Below, one piece after another: positions 10,567 to 21,225 of a DNA stretch of 64,000 nucleotides. Every line of letters starts with the position of its first letter. The first letter of the stretch is position 1. Origin of the DNA: Pseudomonas neuropathica (GTDB taxonomy: Bacteria > Pseudomonadota > Gammaproteobacteria > Pseudomonadales > Pseudomonadaceae); the NCBI RefSeq assembly GCF_015461835.1, contig NZ_JACOPX010000003.1:248001-312000 (forward strand). Reading direction: 5' to 3'. Position numbers and translations under genes: made by a program. A model generated the notes under the pieces. It was not told the DNA's origin. It was given only the letters and a program-made list of their open reading frames with translations, and did no database searches.

Positions 10567-11313
10567 ATGGCAGGTCATTCCAAGTGGGCGAACATCAAGC
10601 ACCGCAAAGAACGTCAGGATGCCAAGAGAGGCAAGATCTTCACCAAGTGGATCCGCGAGCTGACCGTTGCAGCCCGTCAGGGCGGCGGTGATCCGGGTTC
10701 CAACCCGCGTCTGCGTCTGGCCCTGGACAAGGCGCTGAGCGCGAACATGAGCCGTGACATCATCGACCGTGCCGTGGCGCGCGGCGCTGGTGCCACCGAA
10801 GCGGATAACGTTGAAGAGCTGACCTACGAAGGTTACGGCCCGGGCGGTGTGGCGGTGATGGTCGAGTGCATGACCGACAACCGCAACCGTACCGCCGCAG
10901 CTGTGCGCCATGCGTTCAGCAAGTGCGGTGGTAACCTCGGCACCGACGGTTCGGTCGCTTACTTGTTTGAGCGCAAAGGTCAGATCAGCTTCGCACCGGG
11001 CGTTGATGAGGATGCACTGACCGAAGCGGCGCTGGAAGCCGATGCCGATGACGTGGTCAGCCACGAAGATGGTTCGATCGATGTGTTCACCTCGTTCACC
11101 AGTTTCTATGCCGTGCGTAACGCGCTCGAAGCTGCGGGTTTCAAGGGTGATGATGCGGAAATCGTCATGCAGCCAACCACCAGTGCCGAACTGGATCTGG
11201 AAGGCGCGGAGAAGGTACTCAAGCTGATCGACATGCTTGAGGATCTGGATGACGTGCAGAACGTTTATTCCAACGCGGATATTCCGGAAGACGTAGCTGC
11301 TCAGCTCGGTTGA
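10567..11313 (+). CDS. yebC: YebC/PmpR family regulator
   Basis: A 248-residue protein of the YebC/TACO1 family. Members were described as DNA-binding regulators (PmpR in P. aeruginosa, acting on the pqsR quorum-sensing region) and more recently linked to ribosome function at proline-rich sequences. It starts [20 protein letters not shown] and has the conserved segments [19 protein letters not shown] and the acidic third domain. It lies between aspS and ruvC, as in many gammaproteobacteria. A family C REP pair separates it from ruvC. Confidence 0.94.
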   Translation: MAGHSKWANIKHRKERQDAKRGKIFTKWIRELTVAARQGGGDPGSNPRLRLALDKALSANMSRDIIDRAVARGAGATEADNVEELTYEGYGPGGVAVMVECMTDNRNRTAAAVRHAFSKCGGNLGTDGSVAYLFERKGQISFAPGVDEDALTEAALEADADDVVSHEDGSIDVFTSFTSFYAVRNALEAAGFKGDDAEIVMQPTTSAELDLEGAEKVLKLIDMLEDLDDVQNVYSNADIPEDVAAQLG

Positions 11314-11357
11314 TGTAAATAGAAAGGTCGCAGTTTTTGCTGGCTCTACACTTCACC

Positions 11358-11432
11358 TGTAGGAGCTGCCGAAGGCTGCGATCTTTGTGTTTTTGAAAGA
11401 TCAAAAGATCGCAGCCTTCGGCAGCTCCTACA
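11358..11432. repeat. REP-like inverted pair, family C
   Basis: Arms beginning TGTAGGAGCTGCCGAAGGCT face each other around a short AT-rich centre with GATC. It lies between yebC and ruvC. Confidence 0.85.
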
Positions 11433-11469
11433 TGTACCCTCAGCTTTCGCATCAATTTCTGCAGGCGTT

Positions 11470-11997
11470 ATGACTTTAATTCTTGGTATCGACCCCGGCT
11501 CGCGCATTACCGGTTACGGGATTGTTCGTGATACCGGACGTGGCGGCTGTATCTATGTGGCCTCGGGCTGCATCCGTACCGGTGCGGGCGAGTTGCATGA
11601 GCGCCTGCAAATCGTCTATCGCGGTGTACGCGAGATCATCCAGACCTACGGACCGGTAACCATGGGCATCGAAAAGGTGTTTATGGCGAAAAACGCCGAC
11701 TCGGCGCTGAAGCTGGGGCAGGCGCGCGGTGCAGCGATCGTCGCCGGTGCGGAAGAGTGCCTGGAGATCGCCGAGTACACGGCCACTCAGGTCAAGCAGG
11801 CTGTAGTCGGCACCGGCGCCGCCAATAAAGAACAAGTGCAGATGATGGTCATGCACATGCTCAAACTGACCAGCAAACCGCAAATCGATGCCTCGGACGC
11901 CCTGGCCATTGCCATTTGTCACGCGCATACGCGCTCCAGTCTGCTGCCGCACGGTCTGGGAACGGCACGCAGTCGTGGCGGGCGCCTGCGTCTCTGA
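11470..11997 (+). CDS. ruvC: Holliday junction endonuclease RuvC
   Basis: A 175-residue nuclease that cuts Holliday junctions symmetrically during recombination repair. The RNase H-like fold is clear: the first acidic residue in [12 protein letters not shown], the second in [10 protein letters not shown], and the last pair in [13 protein letters not shown]. The C-terminus is basic (SRGGRLRL). It starts the ruvC-ruvA-ruvB series; the 114-bp gap before ruvA shows no terminator. Confidence 0.96.
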   Translation: MTLILGIDPGSRITGYGIVRDTGRGGCIYVASGCIRTGAGELHERLQIVYRGVREIIQTYGPVTMGIEKVFMAKNADSALKLGQARGAAIVAGAEECLEIAEYTATQVKQAVVGTGAANKEQVQMMVMHMLKLTSKPQIDASDALAIAICHAHTRSSLLPHGLGTARSRGGRLRL

Positions 11998-12111
11998 TAG
12001 CATCAGCATCAATTTTCCTGAAAGCGGTTTTTGGCGCCTGGGTCGTCGGCCCGAAATCCGCCTTTCGACAGTCGCCAGCCCACGGCTGGCCAACGCTCAA
12101 GGATCTGAAAC

Positions 12112-12720
12112 GTGATTGGACGCTTGCGCGGCACCCTGGCTGAAAAACAGCCGCCGCACCTGATTCTGGATGTAAACGGCCTCGGGTATGAGCTGGAAGT
12201 GCCCATGACCACGCTTTATCGCCTGCCGTCGGTCGGTGAACCGCTGACCTTGCACACGCATTTGGTCGTACGCGAAGACGCGCAATTACTCTATGGTTTT
12301 GCCGGCAAGCGTGAGCGAGACTTTTTTCGCGAGTTGATCCGTCTCAATGGTGTCGGGCCAAAATTGGCCCTGGCCTTGATGTCGAGTCTGGAAGTCGACG
12401 AGTTGATCCGCTGCGTGCAGTCTCAGGACACCTCGGCGTTGACCAAGGTGCCGGGTGTCGGCAAGAAAACCGCTGAGCGTCTGCTGGTCGAACTCAAGGA
12501 TCGCTTCAAGGCCTGGGAAACGACGCCGGCCATGTTCGCGCTCGTGCCGAACCAGCCGGATGGCCCGGCGCCGGTCAATACCGCTGAGAACGATGCGGTC
12601 AGCGCGCTGATTTCTCTGGGCTATAAACCGCAAGAAGCAAGCAAGGCGATTACCGCTATCAAGGACAAGAACTTGAGCAGTGAAGACCTGATCCGCCGCG
12701 CCCTGAAGGGAATGATTTAA
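12112..12720 (+). CDS. ruvA: Holliday junction branch-migration subunit RuvA
   Basis: A 202-residue DNA-binding subunit that tetramerises on Holliday junctions and loads RuvB. Domain I is an OB fold (residues 1-65). Domain II has two helix-hairpin-helix motifs, [12 protein letters not shown] and [13 protein letters not shown]. Domain III (about residues 150-202) is the RuvB-binding three-helix bundle ([16 protein letters not shown]). The start codon is GTG (12112), consistent with the conserved start MIGRLRG. Its stop codon directly abuts the ruvB start. Confidence 0.96.
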   Translation: MIGRLRGTLAEKQPPHLILDVNGLGYELEVPMTTLYRLPSVGEPLTLHTHLVVREDAQLLYGFAGKRERDFFRELIRLNGVGPKLALALMSSLEVDELIRCVQSQDTSALTKVPGVGKKTAERLLVELKDRFKAWETTPAMFALVPNQPDGPAPVNTAENDAVSALISLGYKPQEASKAITAIKDKNLSSEDLIRRALKGMI

Positions 12721-13782
12721 GTGATTGAAGCTGATCGTCTGATCACCGCCGCGCACAGCCCGCGCGAGCGCGAAGAAGTCCAGGACCGCGCCATTCGCCC
12801 GGTCAGTCTGGCCGACTACATTGGCCAGCCGACCGTGCGCGAGCAGATGGAACTGTTCATCCAGGCCGCCCGTGGCCGTAGCGAATCCCTCGACCACACG
12901 CTGATCTTCGGCCCGCCGGGTCTGGGCAAGACCACGCTGGCCAACATCATCGCCCAGGAAATGGGCGTATCGATCAAGAGTACTTCAGGGCCGGTGCTTG
13001 AGCGTCCGGGTGATCTGGCGGCGCTGCTGACCAATCTTGAACCGCATGACGTGTTGTTCATCGACGAAATCCATCGTCTGTCGCCGATCGTTGAAGAAGT
13101 GCTGTACCCGGCGATGGAAGATTTCCAGCTCGACATCATGATCGGTGAAGGGCCGGCCGCACGTTCGATCAAGCTCGATCTGCCGCCATTCACGCTGGTC
13201 GGCGCGACGACTCGCGCCGGCATGCTGACCAATCCATTGCGTGATCGCTTCGGTATCGTCCAGCGCCTGGAGTTCTACAGTACGGCTGATCTGGCGACGA
13301 TTGTCAGCCGTTCCGCGGCCATCCTCGGTCTGCCGCTGGATCCGGAAGGCTCGTTCGAAATCGCGCGCCGCGCCCGGGGCACGCCGCGGATCGCCAACCG
13401 TCTCCTGCGCCGTGTGCGCGACTTCGCCGAGGTGCGTGCCAAGGGCCATATCACCAAAGCGGTGGCAGACCTGGCGCTGAACCTGCTGGATGTCGACGAG
13501 CACGGTTTCGATCATCAGGACCGGCGTCTGTTGTTGACCATGATCGAGAAGTTCGATGGCGGCCCCGTTGGTATCGACAGCCTCGCTGCTGCAATCAGCG
13601 AAGAGCGCCACACGATTGAAGATGTGCTGGAGCCGTATCTGATTCAGCAGGGTTACATCATGCGCACACCACGGGGCAGGGTGGTGACGCGCCATGCGTA
13701 CCTGCACTTTGGTTTAAACATCCCGTCACGAATGGGTGAAATGCCCGTGGCAGACGAGTTTCTCGATGCCGTGGACGATTGA
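12721..13782 (+). CDS. ruvB: Holliday junction ATP-dependent helicase RuvB
   Basis: A 353-residue AAA+ motor that drives branch migration with RuvA. Walker A is GPPGLGKTT and Walker B is LFIDEIHRL. Sensor 1 is GATTRAGML, the arginine finger region is PLRDRFG, and the winged-helix C-terminus ends near HAYLHFGL. It starts with GTG with no gap after ruvA, so the two are almost certainly translationally coupled. Confidence 0.97.
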   Translation: MIEADRLITAAHSPREREEVQDRAIRPVSLADYIGQPTVREQMELFIQAARGRSESLDHTLIFGPPGLGKTTLANIIAQEMGVSIKSTSGPVLERPGDLAALLTNLEPHDVLFIDEIHRLSPIVEEVLYPAMEDFQLDIMIGEGPAARSIKLDLPPFTLVGATTRAGMLTNPLRDRFGIVQRLEFYSTADLATIVSRSAAILGLPLDPEGSFEIARRARGTPRIANRLLRRVRDFAEVRAKGHITKAVADLALNLLDVDEHGFDHQDRRLLLTMIEKFDGGPVGIDSLAAAISEERHTIEDVLEPYLIQQGYIMRTPRGRVVTRHAYLHFGLNIPSRMGEMPVADEFLDAVDD

Positions 13783-13909
13783 TACACATTTTTTGTCGAT
13801 TTATTCAGGGTTTGTACGGTCATAGGACGGTACTTTTGCGGTAAAGCCCTGAAACCATGAAAAACAGTTGCCTGGCCGGATTGGCAACCTGAGGAGTAAG
13901 CACTAGAGT

Positions 13910-14377
13910 ATGCGCGCGCAAAACGGGCTTGAGTCGTTCGCACATCGTTGTCGCGTTTATTACGAGGACACCGATGCGGGCGGCATCGTGTATTACGTTA
14001 ATTACCTCAAGTTTATGGAACGGGCTCGAACCGAGCGGCTCCGCGAACTGGGCTTTGCCCAATCTGCGCTTGCCGGGGAGGACCTGTTGTTCGTCGTGCA
14101 CTCCAGCGAAGCGCGCTATCACGCGCCGGCGCGACTGGACGACGAACTGCTGGTAAGCGCTGAAGTAATCGAATTGAACCGTGCCAGCCTGCGCTTCAAA
14201 CAGCAGGTCAGGCGGGCTACGGATAATGTGCTGCTCTGTGAAGGGCAGTTTCTGGTGGCCTGTGTGCGCACTAACAGTTTGAAACCCCGGGCCCTTCCCG
14301 AAGACTTGCGTGCGGCCTTCGCCGACGCGGTCGGCCCGGGTACACACTCAAAGCAGGAGATAAAGCGTGGAAGCTAA
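13910..14377 (+). CDS. ybgC: Acyl-CoA thioesterase YbgC of the Tol-Pal operon
   Basis: A 155-residue hotdog-fold thioesterase. The catalytic signature is [20 protein letters not shown], with the nucleophile-orienting aspartate, then [12 protein letters not shown]. It is the first gene of the tol-pal cluster. Homologues hydrolyse short acyl-CoA or acyl-ACP and are linked to membrane phospholipid metabolism. The end overlaps tolQ by 11 bp, implying translational coupling. Confidence 0.94.
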   Translation: MRAQNGLESFAHRCRVYYEDTDAGGIVYYVNYLKFMERARTERLRELGFAQSALAGEDLLFVVHSSEARYHAPARLDDELLVSAEVIELNRASLRFKQQVRRATDNVLLCEGQFLVACVRTNSLKPRALPEDLRAAFADAVGPGTHSKQEIKRGS

Positions 14378-15062
14378 CGTCGTCGACCATTCCTCCATGT
14401 GGAGCCTGGTCAGCAATGCCAGCATCGTGGTGCAGTTGGTAATGTTGACCCTGGTGGCCGCATCGGTGACCTCATGGATCATGATCTTTCAGCGCAGCAA
14501 TCTGCTGCGTGCCGGTCGACGTGCCCTGGAGAGCTTCGAAGAGCGCTTCTGGTCGGGTATCGATCTGTCCAAGCTGTACCGTCAGGCGGGCAGCAACCCT
14601 GACCCTGATTCGGGTGTGGAGCAGATCTTCCGCGCCGGTTTCAAGGAATTCTCCCGTCTGCGTCAGCAGCCAGGTGTCGATCCTGAAGCGGTCATGGAAG
14701 GCGTGGCCCGTGCCATGCGTGTAGCCATCTCCCGTGAAGAAGAGAAACTGGAGCAGAGCCTGCCGTTCCTCGCCACCGTCGGTTCGGTCAGCCCGTACAT
14801 CGGTCTGTTCGGTACGGTGTGGGGCATCATGAACTCCTTCCGCGGTCTGGCCAGCGCCCAGCAAGCAACCCTGGCCACCGTGGCCCCGGGTATCGCCGAA
14901 GCCCTGATCGCCACCGCGATCGGCCTGTTCGCGGCGATCCCTGCAGTAATCGCCTACAACCGTTTCGCCGCTCGCAGCGAAACCCTGCTGGGCCGCTACT
15001 ACACCTTCGCCGATGAATTCCAGGCGATCCTGCACCGCAAAGTGCACACCAGCGAAGAATAA
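14367..15062 (+). CDS. tolQ: Tol-Pal inner-membrane proton channel subunit TolQ
   Basis: A 231-residue inner-membrane protein of the MotA/TolQ/ExbB family. With TolR it uses the proton gradient to energise TolA, keeping the envelope together at division. There are three transmembrane helices, near residues 16-36, 135-157 and 165-190. The conserved [20 protein letters not shown] and the third-helix segment [18 protein letters not shown] are present. The start is GTG at 14367, inside the end of ybgC. Confidence 0.97.
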   Translation: MEANVVDHSSMWSLVSNASIVVQLVMLTLVAASVTSWIMIFQRSNLLRAGRRALESFEERFWSGIDLSKLYRQAGSNPDPDSGVEQIFRAGFKEFSRLRQQPGVDPEAVMEGVARAMRVAISREEEKLEQSLPFLATVGSVSPYIGLFGTVWGIMNSFRGLASAQQATLATVAPGIAEALIATAIGLFAAIPAVIAYNRFAARSETLLGRYYTFADEFQAILHRKVHTSEE

Positions 15063-15076
15063 GCAGGTATTTTCCA

Positions 15077-15538
15077 ATGGCTTTAATCGCTCGAGCTCGC
15101 AAAAAGCGCAAGCCGGTCGCCGAGATGAACGTGGTGCCTTACATCGACGTGATGTTGGTACTGCTGGTCATTTTTATGGTGACCGCGCCGATGCTCAATC
15201 AGGGCGTGAAAGTTGATCTGCCCAAGGTTTCCAGCGAAGCCTTGCCGCAGGACAACAACACACAGGTCCTGACCATTTCGATCAAGGCTGACAAGACCTA
15301 CTACTGGAACCTTGGCAGCGAAGTCGATACCGAGAAGCAACAGGACAGGGCCATGACCCTGCCGCAAATGACCGACGCGGTGACCAAGATCATTCGTGCC
15401 GGCACTGAAGGCGGCAAGCGTACCCAGGTCTTCATCCGCGGTGACAAGACCGTCGACTACGGTTCCGTCATGGGCGCCATGGGCGGGTTGCAGAAAGCCG
15501 GGGTCGGTAATGTTGGTTTGATTACCGAGGCCCCCTGA
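15077..15538 (+). CDS. tolR: Tol-Pal inner-membrane protein TolR
   Basis: A 153-residue ExbD/TolR protein with one transmembrane helix (residues 20-40, YIDVMLVLLVIFMVTAPML) carrying the essential proton-path aspartate, and a periplasmic domain with a peptidoglycan-binding role in the family. It lies 14 bp after tolQ, and its last base overlaps the first of tolA. Confidence 0.96.
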   Translation: MALIARARKKRKPVAEMNVVPYIDVMLVLLVIFMVTAPMLNQGVKVDLPKVSSEALPQDNNTQVLTISIKADKTYYWNLGSEVDTEKQQDRAMTLPQMTDAVTKIIRAGTEGGKRTQVFIRGDKTVDYGSVMGAMGGLQKAGVGNVGLITEAP

Positions 15539-16620
15539 TGCAGCAACAGCGAGAGCCGTCCGCCTCGGAAAGCTACTTCTGGCCTAGTGTTCTGGCAATT
15601 GTCCTGCACGTGCTGGTGTTCGGCATGCTGTTCGTCAGTTTTGCCTTTACACCAGAGCTGCCGCCGGCCAAACCGATTGTCCAGGCGACCCTCTACCAGC
15701 TGAAATCGAAAAGTCAGGCAACCACCCAGACCAATCAGAAGATTGCGGGTGAGGCGAAGAAATCCGCCGCGCGCCAGACCGAAGTCGAGCAGATGGAGCA
15801 GAAGAAGGTCGAGCAGGAAGAGATCAAGGCCGCTGCGGAACAAAAGAAAGAAGAAGCGGCTCAAAAAGCCGAGGAAGCCAAGAAGGCCGACGAGTCGAAG
15901 AAAGCAGACGAGGCGAAAAAGGCTGATGAAGCCAAAAAAGCCGACGAAGCCAAGAAGACCGCCGAAGCCAAGAAGGCTGAAGAGAAAAAATTGGCTGATA
16001 TAGCCAAGAAGAAATCTGAAGAAGAAGCGAAAAAGGCTGCTGAAGAAGAGGCCAAGAAAGCCGCTGCTGAAGAAGCCAAGAAGAAGATCGTCGAAGACGC
16101 GAAGAAGAAAGCCGCCGAAGACGCCAAGAAGAAAGCTGAAGCTGAAGAGGCGAAGAAGAAAATCGCCGACGAAGCGAAGAAGAAAGCTGCTGCCGATGCT
16201 GCGAAGAAGAAAGCGCAGGATGCGGCACGTAAATCGACTGAAGACAAAAAGGCTCAGGCCTTGGCCGACTTGCTTTCCGATACGCCGCAGCGCCAGCAAG
16301 CCTTGGCCGATGAGCAGGGTGACGAAGTCGCGGGCAGTTTCGATGACCTGATTCGTGCGCGAGCGGCAGAAGGTTGGGCCCGTCCACCTTCGGCACGCAA
16401 AGGCATGACAGTTGTACTGCAGATCGGCATGTTGCCGGACGGTACGGTGACTTCGGTCAGCGTGGCCAAGTCCAGTGGCGATGGTCCGTTCGATGCGTCG
16501 GCAGTCGCGGCAGTTAAGAATATTGGACGTTTGACAGAAATGCAGGGAATGAAGCCGAGCGATTTCGCTCCGTATCGTTCATTCAAGATGACATTCACAC
16601 CTGAGGATCTAGCCTTGTGA
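15538..16620 (+). CDS. tolA: Cell envelope spanning protein TolA
   Basis: A 360-residue protein linking the inner-membrane TolQR motor to Pal and TolB. One membrane helix lies at residues 13-36. A long Lys/Ala/Glu-rich helical domain fills about residues 55-240, with near-tandem KKADEA units. A globular C-terminal domain follows (about 260-360, ends [18 protein letters not shown]). The repetitive helix is typical, and its length varies between strains. The tolB start overlaps its stop. Confidence 0.96.
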   Translation: MQQQREPSASESYFWPSVLAIVLHVLVFGMLFVSFAFTPELPPAKPIVQATLYQLKSKSQATTQTNQKIAGEAKKSAARQTEVEQMEQKKVEQEEIKAAAEQKKEEAAQKAEEAKKADESKKADEAKKADEAKKADEAKKTAEAKKAEEKKLADIAKKKSEEEAKKAAEEEAKKAAAEEAKKKIVEDAKKKAAEDAKKKAEAEEAKKKIADEAKKKAAADAAKKKAQDAARKSTEDKKAQALADLLSDTPQRQQALADEQGDEVAGSFDDLIRARAAEGWARPPSARKGMTVVLQIGMLPDGTVTSVSVAKSSGDGPFDASAVAAVKNIGRLTEMQGMKPSDFAPYRSFKMTFTPEDLAL

Positions 16621-17918
16621 GAAACCTTCTTCGAGGAATGCTGGTCGTGATCTGCTGCATGGCAGGGATCGCGATGGCGGATGAAAAGAACATTCTGGTT
16701 ACCAGCGGCAGCGATCGGGCTACTCCGATCGCCGTTGTACCGTTCGGTATGCAGGGCGGTGCAGTTCTGCCGGACGACATGGCAGAAATCATTGGTAACG
16801 ATTTGCGCAACTCGGGCTACTACTCGCCGATTCCAAAGCAAAACATGATCAGCCAGCCAAGCCAGCCGAGCGAAATCATCTTCCGTGACTGGAAGGCGGT
16901 GGGTGCTCAATACATGATGGTCGGCAGCATTGCGCCAGCCGGCGGTCGCCTGCAGGTGCAGTGGGCACTGTTCAACGTGGCCACCGAACAGAAAGTGGCT
17001 GACGGCAGTGTTTCCGGTACCACCGAGCAACTGCGTGACATGGCACACTTCATCTCCGACCAGTCGTTCCAGAAACTGACCGGTATTGAAGGTGCGTTCT
17101 CGACGCGTCTGCTGTACGTGACGGCTGAGCGTTTCTCCGAGAAGAACACCCGTTACACCCTGCAACGCTCCGACTACGACGGCGCCCGCGCAGTGACTCT
17201 GCTGCAATCGCGTGAGCCAATCCTGTCGCCGCGTTTTGCACCGGATGGCAAGCGCATCGCCTATGTGTCGTTCGAGCAAAAGCGCCCACGCATCTTCATG
17301 CAGAACATCGACACCGGTCGCCGTGAGCAGATCACCAACTTCGAAGGTCTGAACGGCGCGCCAGCCTGGTCGCCCAACGGTGATCGCCTGGCGTTCGTAC
17401 TGTCGAAGGACGGTAACCCGGACATCTACGTGATGAACCTGGCTTCGCGTCAGATCACCCGTGTGACCGCAGGTCCTGGCATCAACACCGAACCGTACTG
17501 GGGCAAGGATGGTTCGACCATCTACTTCACCTCGGACCGCGGCGGCAAGCCTCAGATCTACAAAACCAGCGCCAGTGGCGGTGGTGCCGAGCGGGTGACG
17601 TTTGTAGGTAATTACAACGCCAACCCGAAACTGTCGGCTGATGAAAAGACTTTGGTGATGATCCATCGTCAGGATGGCTTCACCAATTTCAAGGTGGCAG
17701 CTCAGGATCTGCAGCGAGGGAGTGTAAAGATCCTCACTGATAGCACTCTGGACGAGTCACCTACTGTTGCGCCCAACGGCACCATGGTAATCTACGCCAC
17801 CCGCCAACAGGGCCGGGGAGTCTTGATGCTCGTGTCCATTAATGGACGCGTTAGGCTCCCGCTTCCTACCGCTCAAGGCGAAGTCAGAGAACCGTCCTGG
17901 TCCCCTTACCTGAAGTGA
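16617..17918 (+). CDS. tolB: Tol-Pal periplasmic protein TolB
   Basis: A 433-residue periplasmic protein. A signal peptide (residues 1-22, cleaved after AGIAMA) is followed by an N-terminal domain that contacts TolA and a six-bladed beta-propeller with WD40-like/PD40 repeats ([45 protein letters not shown]). The propeller binds Pal. The start is GTG at 16617, overlapping the tolA stop by 4 bp. Confidence 0.96.
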   Translation: MRNLLRGMLVVICCMAGIAMADEKNILVTSGSDRATPIAVVPFGMQGGAVLPDDMAEIIGNDLRNSGYYSPIPKQNMISQPSQPSEIIFRDWKAVGAQYMMVGSIAPAGGRLQVQWALFNVATEQKVADGSVSGTTEQLRDMAHFISDQSFQKLTGIEGAFSTRLLYVTAERFSEKNTRYTLQRSDYDGARAVTLLQSREPILSPRFAPDGKRIAYVSFEQKRPRIFMQNIDTGRREQITNFEGLNGAPAWSPNGDRLAFVLSKDGNPDIYVMNLASRQITRVTAGPGINTEPYWGKDGSTIYFTSDRGGKPQIYKTSASGGGAERVTFVGNYNANPKLSADEKTLVMIHRQDGFTNFKVAAQDLQRGSVKILTDSTLDESPTVAPNGTMVIYATRQQGRGVLMLVSINGRVRLPLPTAQGEVREPSWSPYLK

Positions 17919-17970
17919 GCGGGCGCTACACGTTTTACTTAACACACTGGGGTTCATTAGGAGTTTCACG

Positions 17971-18468
17971 ATGGAAATGCTGAAGTTTGGTAAATTTGCT
18001 GCGCTGGCTCTGGCCATGGCTGTAGCTGTAGGTTGCTCGTCCAAAGGCGGCGACAACGCCGGTGAAGGCGCTGTTGATCCAAACGCTGGTTACGGCGCAA
18101 ACACTGGTGCCGTTGACGGTTCCCTGAGCGAAGAAGCTGCTCTGCGCGCAATCACCACCTTCTACTTCGAATACGACAGCTCGGACCTGAAGCCAGAAGC
18201 CATGCGCGCTCTGGACGTTCACGCCAAAGACCTGAAAGCAAACGGCGCTCGCGTTGTTCTGGAAGGCAACACCGACGAACGTGGTACTCGTGAGTACAAC
18301 ATGGCACTGGGCGAGCGTCGTGCGAAAGCCGTTCAGCGCTACCTGGTACTGCAAGGTGTTTCCCCAGCTCAGCTGGAACTGGTTTCCTACGGCGAAGAGC
18401 GTCCAGTTGCTACCGGCAACGACGAGCAGTCCTGGGCTCAAAACCGTCGCGTCGAACTGCGTAAGTAA
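17971..18468 (+). CDS. pal: Peptidoglycan-associated lipoprotein Pal (OprL)
   Basis: A 165-residue outer-membrane lipoprotein. The signal peptide ends in the lipobox AVGC with Cys22 as the lipidated residue. The OmpA-like domain has the peptidoglycan-binding segment [19 protein letters not shown], the usual TD...LGxRRA pattern. The protein matches what I recall of P. aeruginosa OprL very closely. An AGGAG-like site precedes the ATG. A 52-bp gap separates it from tolB. Confidence 0.98.
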   Translation: MEMLKFGKFAALALAMAVAVGCSSKGGDNAGEGAVDPNAGYGANTGAVDGSLSEEAALRAITTFYFEYDSSDLKPEAMRALDVHAKDLKANGARVVLEGNTDERGTREYNMALGERRAKAVQRYLVLQGVSPAQLELVSYGEERPVATGNDEQSWAQNRRVELRK

Positions 18469-18474
18469 TTCGAT

Positions 18475-19308
18475 ATGCGAACGTGCCGTCGTGCTGTAAC
18501 TGTTCTGGCTCTCAGCCTTGCGCCGCTTGCGGCGTGGGCTGCGGTTCCTGTGGTCGATGACAACTCCGGTTATAACAATAGCGGGAGCAGTTATCCGCCT
18601 GCAGGTTACGGTACGAACGGCGCCTATGCCGGGGGAGCGGCTTCGGCCCCTGCCTCGGCACAAGGCATGCTGTTCAACCAATTGCAACAGATGCAGGATC
18701 AGATTTCTCGCCAGCAAGGCGTGATCGAAGAACTGCAGAATCAGGTTGCGCGCATGAAGCAGGAATCCCTGGAGCGATACCAGGATCTTGATCGGCGCAT
18801 AGGATCCGGCGTTGCACCTGCCGCGACTCCTGAGAATTCTTCTGCCGGTGGCGATGCAAGTGCTGCTGCCGGTGCTGCCGCTGGCGCCGGGGCTGCTGCC
18901 CAGGCACCTGCTGCAAGCAGCGAACCGGGTGATCCGGCCAAGGAAAAGCTGTATTACGATGCCGCTTTCGACCTGATCAAAGCCAAGGATTTCGACAAGG
19001 CCAGCCAGGCTTTTGCCGCTTTCCTGCGCAAATACCCGAACAGCCAATACGCGGGCAACGCCCAGTACTGGTTGGGCGAAGTCAATCTGGCCAAAGGCGA
19101 TCTGCAAGGTGCAGGTCAGGCTTTCGCCAAGGTTTCGCAGCTGTATCCCAAGCACGCTAAAGTGCCGGACTCGCTGTACAAGCTGGCTGACGTAGAGCGC
19201 CGCCTCGGTCACACCGACAAGGTCAAAGGCATTCTGCAGCAGGTGGTGGCCCAATATCCGGGTACCTCCGCCGCTCAGTTGGCTCAACGCGATCTGCAAC
19301 GCATGTAA
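18475..19308 (+). CDS. cpoB: Cell division coordinator CpoB (YbgF)
   Basis: A 277-residue periplasmic protein. It has a signal peptide (cleaved near AWA-AVP) and a trimerising coiled coil at about residues 62-100 (LQQMQDQISRQQGVIEELQ). A Ala/Gly/Pro-rich linker leads to a C-terminal TPR domain (about 155-277, YYDAAFDLIKAKDFDKASQA). In E. coli it links TolA function to peptidoglycan synthesis during constriction. It is the last gene of the tol-pal operon and is closed by a terminator. Confidence 0.94.
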   Translation: MRTCRRAVTVLALSLAPLAAWAAVPVVDDNSGYNNSGSSYPPAGYGTNGAYAGGAASAPASAQGMLFNQLQQMQDQISRQQGVIEELQNQVARMKQESLERYQDLDRRIGSGVAPAATPENSSAGGDASAAAGAAAGAGAAAQAPAASSEPGDPAKEKLYYDAAFDLIKAKDFDKASQAFAAFLRKYPNSQYAGNAQYWLGEVNLAKGDLQGAGQAFAKVSQLYPKHAKVPDSLYKLADVERRLGHTDKVKGILQQVVAQYPGTSAAQLAQRDLQRM

Positions 19309-19325
19309 GGTCGTGTTACCCGTTT

Positions 19326-19360
19326 AGAAGAAACCCGCGCTTGTCGCGGGTTTTTTCGTT
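19326..19360 (+). terminator. Rho-independent terminator of the tol-pal operon
   Basis: AACCCGCG, CTTG and TCGCGGGTTTTTT: stem, short loop and T run. Confidence 0.9.
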
Positions 19361-19474
19361 AGAATTCACGCCCTTTTTCTGAAACACGCTTCTTGCGGTC
19401 TACGCGTTGGCGGGATTGCCTGAAGTGCCTGACGGAGGCGGACAGCCTGTTTAGCTGTTACGCCCGTGGCGACT

Positions 19475-20122
19475 ATGCAAGACACATTGAGAATCACCGA
19501 AGTTTTCTACTCGTTGCAGGGGGAAACGCGGACTGCCGGGCTGCCCACGGTTTTTGTGCGCCTGACCGGTTGTCCTTTGCGTTGCCAATACTGCGACAGC
19601 GCCTATGCGTTCAGTGGCGGCACCATCCGCACCCTCGACGACATCCTCGAGCAAGTGGCCGGATTTCGTCCGCGCTACGTCTGTGTCACCGGCGGTGAGC
19701 CGCTGGCGCAGCCGAACGCCATTCCTTTGCTCAAGCAGTTGTGCGACGCCGGTTACGAGGTTTCGCTGGAAACCAGTGGCGCACTCGACATTTCGGCCGT
19801 CGATCCGCGCGTCAGTCGGGTTGTCGATCTGAAAACGCCGGACTCGAAAGAAGCCCATCGCAACCGTTACGAGAATATCGAACTGCTGACCCCCAACGAT
19901 CAGGTGAAGTTTGTCATCTGTTCGCGGGAAGACTATGACTGGGCCGTGTCCAAGCTGATCCAGTACGGTCTTGAACGGCGAGCCGGTGAAGTGCTGTTCT
20001 CCCCAAGTCACCACGACCTGAATGCTCGGGATCTGGCGGACTGGGTGGTGGCTGACAACCTGCCCGTGCGTTTGCAATTGCAGCTGCATAAATACCTTTG
20101 GAATGACGAGCCGGGGCGCTGA
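19475..20122 (+). CDS. queE: 7-carboxy-7-deazaguanine synthase QueE
   Basis: A 215-residue radical SAM enzyme that makes 7-carboxy-7-deazaguanine in the queuosine pathway. The iron-sulfur motif is C-P-L-R-C-Q-Y-C (CX3CX2C), with the substrate-binding start [19 protein letters not shown] and the SAM-binding [10 protein letters not shown] prefer the ATG at 19475; an in-frame GTG lies nine bases upstream and neither has a convincing ribosome-binding site. QueC begins one base after the stop codon. Confidence 0.93.
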   Translation: MQDTLRITEVFYSLQGETRTAGLPTVFVRLTGCPLRCQYCDSAYAFSGGTIRTLDDILEQVAGFRPRYVCVTGGEPLAQPNAIPLLKQLCDAGYEVSLETSGALDISAVDPRVSRVVDLKTPDSKEAHRNRYENIELLTPNDQVKFVICSREDYDWAVSKLIQYGLERRAGEVLFSPSHHDLNARDLADWVVADNLPVRLQLQLHKYLWNDEPGR

Positions 20123-20123
20123 T

Positions 20124-20816
20124 ATGACAGAACCACTGAACACCACTGAAAAGCGTGCCGTTATCCTGTTGTCCGGCGGCCTCGATTCCGCCACCGTCGT
20201 GGCCATGGCTCGCGCCGAAGGCTACAGCTGCTACACCATGAGTTTCGATTACGGTCAGCGCTCGCACGCTGAATTGCACGCCGCTGCCCGCGTCGCCCGC
20301 GACCTGGGAGTGGTGGAGCACAAGGTGATCGGCCTAAATCTGAATGGCATGGGCGGTTCGGCCCTGACCGACAGCAGCATCGATATTCCGGAGGAGCTGG
20401 GCGAAGGCATTCCGGTGACGTACGTGCCTGCGCGTAACACGGTGTTCCTTTCGCTGGCGTTGGGCTGGGCAGAAGTGCTGGGTGCCCGCGATATCTTCAT
20501 TGGTGTCAACGCCGTGGACTATTCCGGTTACCCGGATTGCCGTCCGGAGTTCATCGAGTCGTTCGAGCGCATGGCCAATCTGGCGACCAAGGCTGGCGTC
20601 GAAGGCAACGGCTTCCGCATTCAGGCGCCACTGCAGAACCTGAGCAAGGCGCAGATCGTCCAGGCGGGCGTGAAGCTCGGCGTTGATTATGGCCTCACCG
20701 TTTCCTGCTATCAGGCCGACGATGAAGGCCGCGCGTGCGGTAAATGCGACAGCTGCCGCCTGCGCGCAGAGGGCTTTGCGGCCGCTGGTGTGGACGACCC
20801 AACAGCTTATTTTTGA
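20124..20816 (+). CDS. queC: 7-cyano-7-deazaguanine synthase QueC
   Basis: A 230-residue ATP-dependent enzyme that turns 7-carboxy-7-deazaguanine into preQ0. The PP-loop ATP motif is [10 protein letters not shown]. The zinc site is the C-terminal set of cysteines [18 protein letters not shown]. The start at ATG 20124 immediately follows queE, and the upstream extension of the frame overlaps queE without conservation. The pair makes consecutive steps of tRNA queuosine synthesis. Confidence 0.96.
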   Translation: MTEPLNTTEKRAVILLSGGLDSATVVAMARAEGYSCYTMSFDYGQRSHAELHAAARVARDLGVVEHKVIGLNLNGMGGSALTDSSIDIPEELGEGIPVTYVPARNTVFLSLALGWAEVLGARDIFIGVNAVDYSGYPDCRPEFIESFERMANLATKAGVEGNGFRIQAPLQNLSKAQIVQAGVKLGVDYGLTVSCYQADDEGRACGKCDSCRLRAEGFAAAGVDDPTAYF

Positions 20817-20833
20817 TTATTTTCAAAAAGGTG

Positions 20834-20861
20834 TTGAATAGTCCTTAAAAATCAGTATTAT
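20834..20861 (+). promoter_or_regulatory. Promoter of tRNA-Lys
   Basis: TTGAAT, a 16-bp spacer and TATTAT are followed by a GC-rich start (ACGCGCCAC), as in stringently controlled stable-RNA promoters. It sits 18 bp before the mature tRNA. Confidence 0.75.
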
Positions 20862-20878
20862 ACGCGCCACCACACAGC

Positions 20879-20954
20879 GGGTCGTTAGCTCAGTTGGTAG
20901 AGCAGTTGGCTTTTAACCAATTGGTCGTAGGTTCGAATCCCACACGACCCACCA
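20879..20954 (+). tRNA. tRNA-Lys(TTT)
   Basis: A 76-nt cloverleaf with an encoded CCA end. The acceptor stem is GGGTCGT pairing with ACGACCC. The D arm is GCTCAGTTGGTAGAGC, the anticodon loop CTTTTAA with anticodon TTT, and the T arm carries GGTTCGAATCC. It lies after queC, as a tRNA-Lys gene does in P. aeruginosa to my recollection. Confidence 0.97.
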
Positions 20955-20970
20955 TATTTGGCGGTTTAGA

Positions 20971-21015
20971 AAATCCGGAAGGCCCACGAAAGTGAGGATT
21001 TCCGGGTTTTTTTTT
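20971..21015 (+). terminator. Terminator after tRNA-Lys
   Basis: AAATCCGGAA pairs imperfectly with TTTCCGGGTTT and a run of nine T follows, 16 bp after the tRNA. Confidence 0.75.
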
Positions 21016-21225
21016 GCCTGCAATTTCGCTATGCGTTGTTTCACCGCCCGCAGCGCTGACGCAGGTCAGAATCATCTTTTGTATCAACGGGATATTCTGT
21101 AGCCTTGCGCAGCTTCAATGCTGTCCGTGCCTGATAATACTCACTCTCCCGGCGGTACCCTCAAGCGGTCCGGAGCCGGGTGTATACTCGACTTTCGCGC
21201 GAACGCGCCTGCAGGTCTTGCGAAC

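Noticed and set aside
15538-16620. KKADEA repeats in tolA as a sign of recombination or phase variation
   Set aside because: Lys/Ala/Glu-rich repetition is the normal composition of the TolA helical domain; the frame is intact and no homopolymeric tract long enough for slippage was seen.
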